Positions 5,194 to 7,831 of a DNA stretch of 7,831 nt are shown here, piece after piece; position 1 is the stretch's first letter, and every line of letters begins with the position of its first letter. Source of the DNA: Actinomycetota bacterium. Its GTDB lineage: Bacteria > Actinomycetota > Geothermincolia > Geothermincolales > RBG-13-55-18. The position numbers and the translations under genes were made by a program. The DNA is taken from contig JAPWVA010000043.1 of assembly GCA_028275245.1 (NCBI GenBank), forward strand, positions 1 through 7,831, given 5' to 3'. The notes beneath the pieces are model-generated. The model saw nothing but the letters and a program-made list of their open reading frames with translations. It did not search any database and was not told where the DNA came from.

Positions 5194-7140
5194 ATCCGTC
5201 TCCCCGGTCACGAACTGCCCTTGGGGTAGCCCGAAGATGTGCTCCAGGATACGCCGGGCCACGGGGGCTGCGGAGGTGCCACCGTGTCCTCCTTCCTCGA
5301 TCATCACCACGATCACGTAACGGGGATCGTCGGCGGGAGCGTAACAGGCGAACCAGGCACAGGGTTGCTTGCCGAATACCTCGGCCGTGCCCGTCTTTCC
5401 CGCCACTGGTATCTCCCGCAGGGGAAAGCCGGAAAAGGCCCCTGCTGCGGTGCCCTTCCCCTGGGTGACTCCCTTGAGCGCCGTTCTCACCGTCTCCAGA
5501 GCGGAGCGGCTAACCCACACCCCCACGGGGTTCTGGGGGTCCGTGATGTCGCCCACCTTCTCCGGTTCCACCACCCTGACCAGATCTCCCTGCCAGGTCC
5601 TTATCTCCTTTCCCACGTGGGGACGGTACAGGGCACCCCCGTTGGCGATGGCGGCATAGACCACAGCCAGCTGCAGGGGGGTGACGAGTATGTCGCCCTG
5701 GCCCACCGCCATGTTCACCGTATCCCCCGGGTACCATCTCTGGTACTCTGGCTTGCCCTGGTTGAATTCCCACTTCCACTGTGGAGTGGGTACCCTCCCG
5801 GCGAACTCGTTGGGGAGGTCCACGCCCGTTTCCCTCCCTAGCCCGAGAAGGCGGGCGTAGTCCTGCAAGCGGGTGCTCCATCCCTCGTTGTTCCTCATCC
5901 TGTAGAACTGGTAACCCAGGTGATAGAAGACGATATCACAGGACTCGATGAGTGCTTCTGTGAAGTTGATAGCGCCATGGGTTCCCCAGCAGGTCTTGGG
6001 GTAGTCCTCGAACTCCCCCTCAGTGAAGACGTGCTGGCAAAAGAAGGGTGTGTAGGCCGTCACCCCCAGGTCCATGAGGGCCGCCAGGGCCGTCACCACC
6101 TTGAAGGTGGAGCCGGGAGGGTAAAGCCCCACCAGGGCCCGGTTGTTGAGGGGGTAATTGTTGGCGGGGTCGTTCAGCCGGTTCCATTCCTCCTCGTCTA
6201 TCCCTCCCACGAACTCCTTCAAGCTGAAGGTGGGTTCGCTGGCCATGGCCAGGATCTCGCCCGTCCTGGGGTCCAAGACCACCGCCGCACCGCCGGGCGC
6301 CTTGTAATACTTGCCCCTCTCCCGGTCGTAAAGACCGCGGGCCCTTTCCATCCCCCAGCGGAGGCTTTCCTCTACTGCCTTCTGCAGCTCCCGGTCTAGG
6401 GAGAGGACCAGCGTGTTCCCAGGGGTGGGGTCGGTCTCCCCCAATACCCTCAGGGGCACACCTCGGGCATTGACTTCGTAAACCCTCTTCCCATCCTCTC
6501 CCCGAAGCTGGTCCTCGTAGTAGGCCTCGACCCCGGAGATGCCCACTATGTCCCCTGCCTTGTAACCCTTGTCGGAAAGCTCCTGCAACTGCCTCTCGGT
6601 TATCTCCCCCAGGTAGCCAAGGACGTGGGCCGCCCGGGTCTCCTCGCCCGGTGGATACTCCCGCACCGGCATGGTCTCCGCCAACACCCAAGGGAATTCC
6701 CTCTGTCTTTCGTTAACGAAGAACCACACCCCCGGCTCCACGTCCTTCTTGATCAAGACCGGCCGGTGGGGTTGCACTCTCTCCCCTTCCAGCTTTTTCC
6801 TTATGTCCCCCGGGTCCATACCCAGGATGTTCGCCAGCCTCTCCACCTCGGCGTCCTTGTCCTCAAGCTTCTCATACTCGGTGGGCAACACGAAGATGCA
6901 AAGGGCGTTCCGGTTGAGCACCATCTGCCCACCGTTGCGGTCCAGGATGTCGCCGCGCTGGGCCTCCAGAGCCACCTCACGGATCCGGTTGCCCTCTGCC
7001 ATGACCCGGTACTTCTCGCCCTGCACCACCTGGAGAAACCAGAGCCGGACCACCAGCACCAGGCAAAGCAAGACGAGGAAAGCGGTGTACAGGGTGAACC
7101 TGTGCACCAGGGCTCCCTTCCGCTGGTGGTTCACCGGCAC
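5191..7140 (-). CDS. mrdA: Penicillin-binding protein 2 (class B transpeptidase)
   Basis: This gene encodes a 649-aa DD-transpeptidase that cross-links peptidoglycan during elongation, partnered with RodA. It has a short cytoplasmic tail, one membrane anchor (about 15-36), and a pedestal/dimerisation domain starting with QRGDILDRNG (61-70). The penicillin-binding domain (about 280-635) contains the active-site motifs SxxK Ser344-Thr-Phe-Lys347 (PPGSTFK), SxD at 400-402 (SCD, a common PBP2 variant of SxN) and KTG at 582-584. No ATG occurs near the expected N-terminus. The GTG at 7140 was chosen because it has GGGAGG 8 nt upstream, lies 14 nt after the mreD stop, and leaves a normal anchor. A longer frame to 7302 would overlap mreD and add a low-complexity Pro/Gly leader. 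Cys368, Cys384, His388 and Cys401 cluster in sequence between the SxxK and SxD motifs and might bind a metal. The gene name is by family and context; orthologues are also called pbpA or pbp2. Confidence 0.95.
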   Translation of the reverse strand: MPVNHQRKGALVHRFTLYTAFLVLLCLVLVVRLWFLQVVQGEKYRVMAEGNRIREVALEAQRGDILDRNGGQMVLNRNALCIFVLPTEYEKLEDKDAEVERLANILGMDPGDIRKKLEGERVQPHRPVLIKKDVEPGVWFFVNERQREFPWVLAETMPVREYPPGEETRAAHVLGYLGEITERQLQELSDKGYKAGDIVGISGVEAYYEDQLRGEDGKRVYEVNARGVPLRVLGETDPTPGNTLVLSLDRELQKAVEESLRWGMERARGLYDRERGKYYKAPGGAAVVLDPRTGEILAMASEPTFSLKEFVGGIDEEEWNRLNDPANNYPLNNRALVGLYPPGSTFKVVTALAALMDLGVTAYTPFFCQHVFTEGEFEDYPKTCWGTHGAINFTEALIESCDIVFYHLGYQFYRMRNNEGWSTRLQDYARLLGLGRETGVDLPNEFAGRVPTPQWKWEFNQGKPEYQRWYPGDTVNMAVGQGDILVTPLQLAVVYAAIANGGALYRPHVGKEIRTWQGDLVRVVEPEKVGDITDPQNPVGVWVSRSALETVRTALKGVTQGKGTAAGAFSGFPLREIPVAGKTGTAEVFGKQPCAWFACYAPADDPRYVIVVMIEEGGHGGTSAAPVARRILEHIFGLPQGQFVTGETD

Positions 7141-7147
7141 TTTCCTT

Positions 7148-7154
7148 CCCTCCC
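7148..7154 (-). promoter_or_regulatory. Ribosome binding site deciding the PBP2 GTG start
   Basis: Directly after the mreD stop TGA (7157-7155) the minus strand reads GGGAGGG, 7 nt before the GTG at 7140, followed by a second purine run. It supports the GTG start and again places a stop codon against a Shine-Dalgarno sequence. Confidence 0.7.
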
Positions 7155-7655
7155 TCAGAACATCAGGGTCTCCTCCTCCCGCCGGGCCAGGCGGAGCACC
7201 ACCGGGTAAACCGGCAGGGTGAGGAGGGAATTGTAAAGGGCGAAGCCAAACAAAACCCCCAGGCGCAAGGCCGGCTTTCCCTCGATACCCAGCATTGCCC
7301 ACAAGGCGAACTTGGACAGCTCGTGGAGCACGGAGGTCAAGAACACCACCGCCATGGGCCAGATGACGGTGCGCGAGACCACCCTTCGCCTGATCTCACC
7401 CACCAGGTAACCCGCCACCGTCTTCACCAACGCCGTCACCCCCAGGGCGGTGGTAGTGAATATCCCCTCCAGGAGACCTCCCCAGAAGCCGAACACCGCC
7501 CCTGACCTGGGCCCTTCCAAGATGGCCCAGCACACCAGCACCGTGAGGAGTATACCGGGCTTGACCGAGCCCACAGCTATCTCCGGGGCCACCGAGATTT
7601 CCAGGATGACAGTGGCCAAGAGAGTTAGCACGAAGACCAGGCGCTGCCTGCCCAA
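7155..7655 (-). CDS. mreD: Rod shape-determining protein MreD
   Basis: This gene encodes a 166-aa, strongly hydrophobic protein with about five membrane segments, a typical MreD size. MreD links MreC and the cytoskeletal MreB to the wall synthases PBP2 and RodA in the membrane. Recognisable family features are the central GFWGGLLEGIFTTTALGVTAL (57-76) and GYLVG (82-86) segment and the near-terminal YNSLLTLPVYPVV (141-153). The start is TTG at 7655, 4 nt after the mreC stop. A GGGAAGGGTGAGG purine run precedes it, but its best part is either a little far or too close. A GTG at 7631 is an alternative that would remove eight residues. Position between mreC and the PBP2 gene supports the name, because MreD is poorly conserved in sequence. 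Confidence 0.92.
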   Translation of the reverse strand: MGRQRLVFVLTLLATVILEISVAPEIAVGSVKPGILLTVLVCWAILEGPRSGAVFGFWGGLLEGIFTTTALGVTALVKTVAGYLVGEIRRRVVSRTVIWPMAVVFLTSVLHELSKFALWAMLGIEGKPALRLGVLFGFALYNSLLTLPVYPVVLRLARREEETLMF

Positions 7656-7659
7656 GACC

Positions 7660-7831
7660 TCACCCTTCCCGTTTCTCTGGCATCTCGGCGGGCAGGGGGG
7701 AGAGAACCACCATCACCCTCTCCAGCCGGCTGAAGGCGGCCCTGGGATCCAGGACGATGCCCACCGAGAGGTCGGGCCTCCTTTCGCTGATCTCCCGTAT
7801 GGTACCGATGGGGATGCCGGAGGGGCAGGTC
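7660..7831 (-). CDS. mreC: Rod shape-determining protein MreC, C-terminal end
   Basis: Only the last 56 codons and the TGA stop (7662-7660) are in the window; the rest lies beyond the right edge. The visible part begins TCPSGIPIGTIREISE and continues with a strand pattern ending in AFSRLERVMVVLSPLP. This matches the end of the periplasmic/extracellular beta domain of MreC, where GIPIG and the terminal phrase of the type FSRLE-V-VVL are characteristic. MreC spans the membrane once and scaffolds PBP2 and RodA. A short charged tail (AEMPEKREG) follows. The frame was found by reading the sequence directly; no start is visible. Immediate linkage to mreD (4-nt gap) supports the assignment. Confidence 0.88.
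   Translation of the reverse strand, partial: TCPSGIPIGTIREISERRPDLSVGIVLDPRAAFSRLERVMVVLSPLPAEMPEKREG

Noticed and set aside
7141..7302. Extended N-terminus of PBP2 starting at 7302
   Set aside because: It would overlap mreD by about 150 bases and add a Pro/Gly-rich leader ahead of the normal membrane anchor; the GTG at 7140 has a proper ribosome binding site.

Overview
This is a GC-rich, gene-dense bacterial window in which every recognisable gene lies on the minus strand. In transcription order (right to left) they are mreC (3' end only), mreD, a class B penicillin-binding protein of the PBP2/MrdA type, rodA, cdd (cytidine deaminase), era (ribosome-assembly GTPase), mgtE (Mg2+ transporter/channel) and deoC (deoxyribose-phosphate aldolase). 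The leftmost 352 bases hold no gene I can support. The strong purine-rich Shine-Dalgarno sequences, frequent GTG/TTG starts, base composition and the cdd-era pairing suggest a rod-shaped, high-GC Gram-positive-type bacterium. A deep-branching actinobacterial lineage or a high-GC clostridial relative would both fit, but the sequence alone does not decide the taxon.

Region 1 (about 7831 to 4005, minus) is the cell-elongation module. MreC and MreD are membrane scaffold proteins. PBP2 is the transpeptidase and RodA the SEDS glycan polymerase, and together they make lateral-wall peptidoglycan. mreB would be expected upstream, outside the window. The junctions are very tight (4, 14 and 10 nt). At three of them the stop codon clearly runs into the next gene's Shine-Dalgarno sequence, and at mreC-mreD a weaker version is seen. 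This implies coupled translation from one mRNA.

Region 2 (3994 to 2614, minus) is the cdd-era pair. It is attached directly behind rodA, because the rodA stop codon is part of the cdd ribosome binding site. The cdd 3' end carries a strong GC-rich inverted repeat and encodes an atypical tail. era is complete, with all G motifs and a KH domain.

Region 3 (2510 to 353, minus) is mgtE then deoC, with larger gaps (103 and 73 nt) and ATG starts. cdd and deoC both act in nucleoside/deoxynucleoside salvage, but the steps between them (a nucleoside phosphorylase and phosphopentomutase) are not encoded here.

Region 4 (1 to 352) lies downstream of deoC. It holds two short tandem duplications (20 bp and 14 bp units) and small dyads, but no clear terminator, RNA gene or reading frame.

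I do not see a new defence, mobile or biosynthetic system. This is mostly a core housekeeping region. The points most worth checking are the hairpin-bearing cdd tail, a Cys/His cluster beside the PBP2 active site, the stop/Shine-Dalgarno fusions, a divergent MgtE pore motif and the tandem repeats downstream of deoC.
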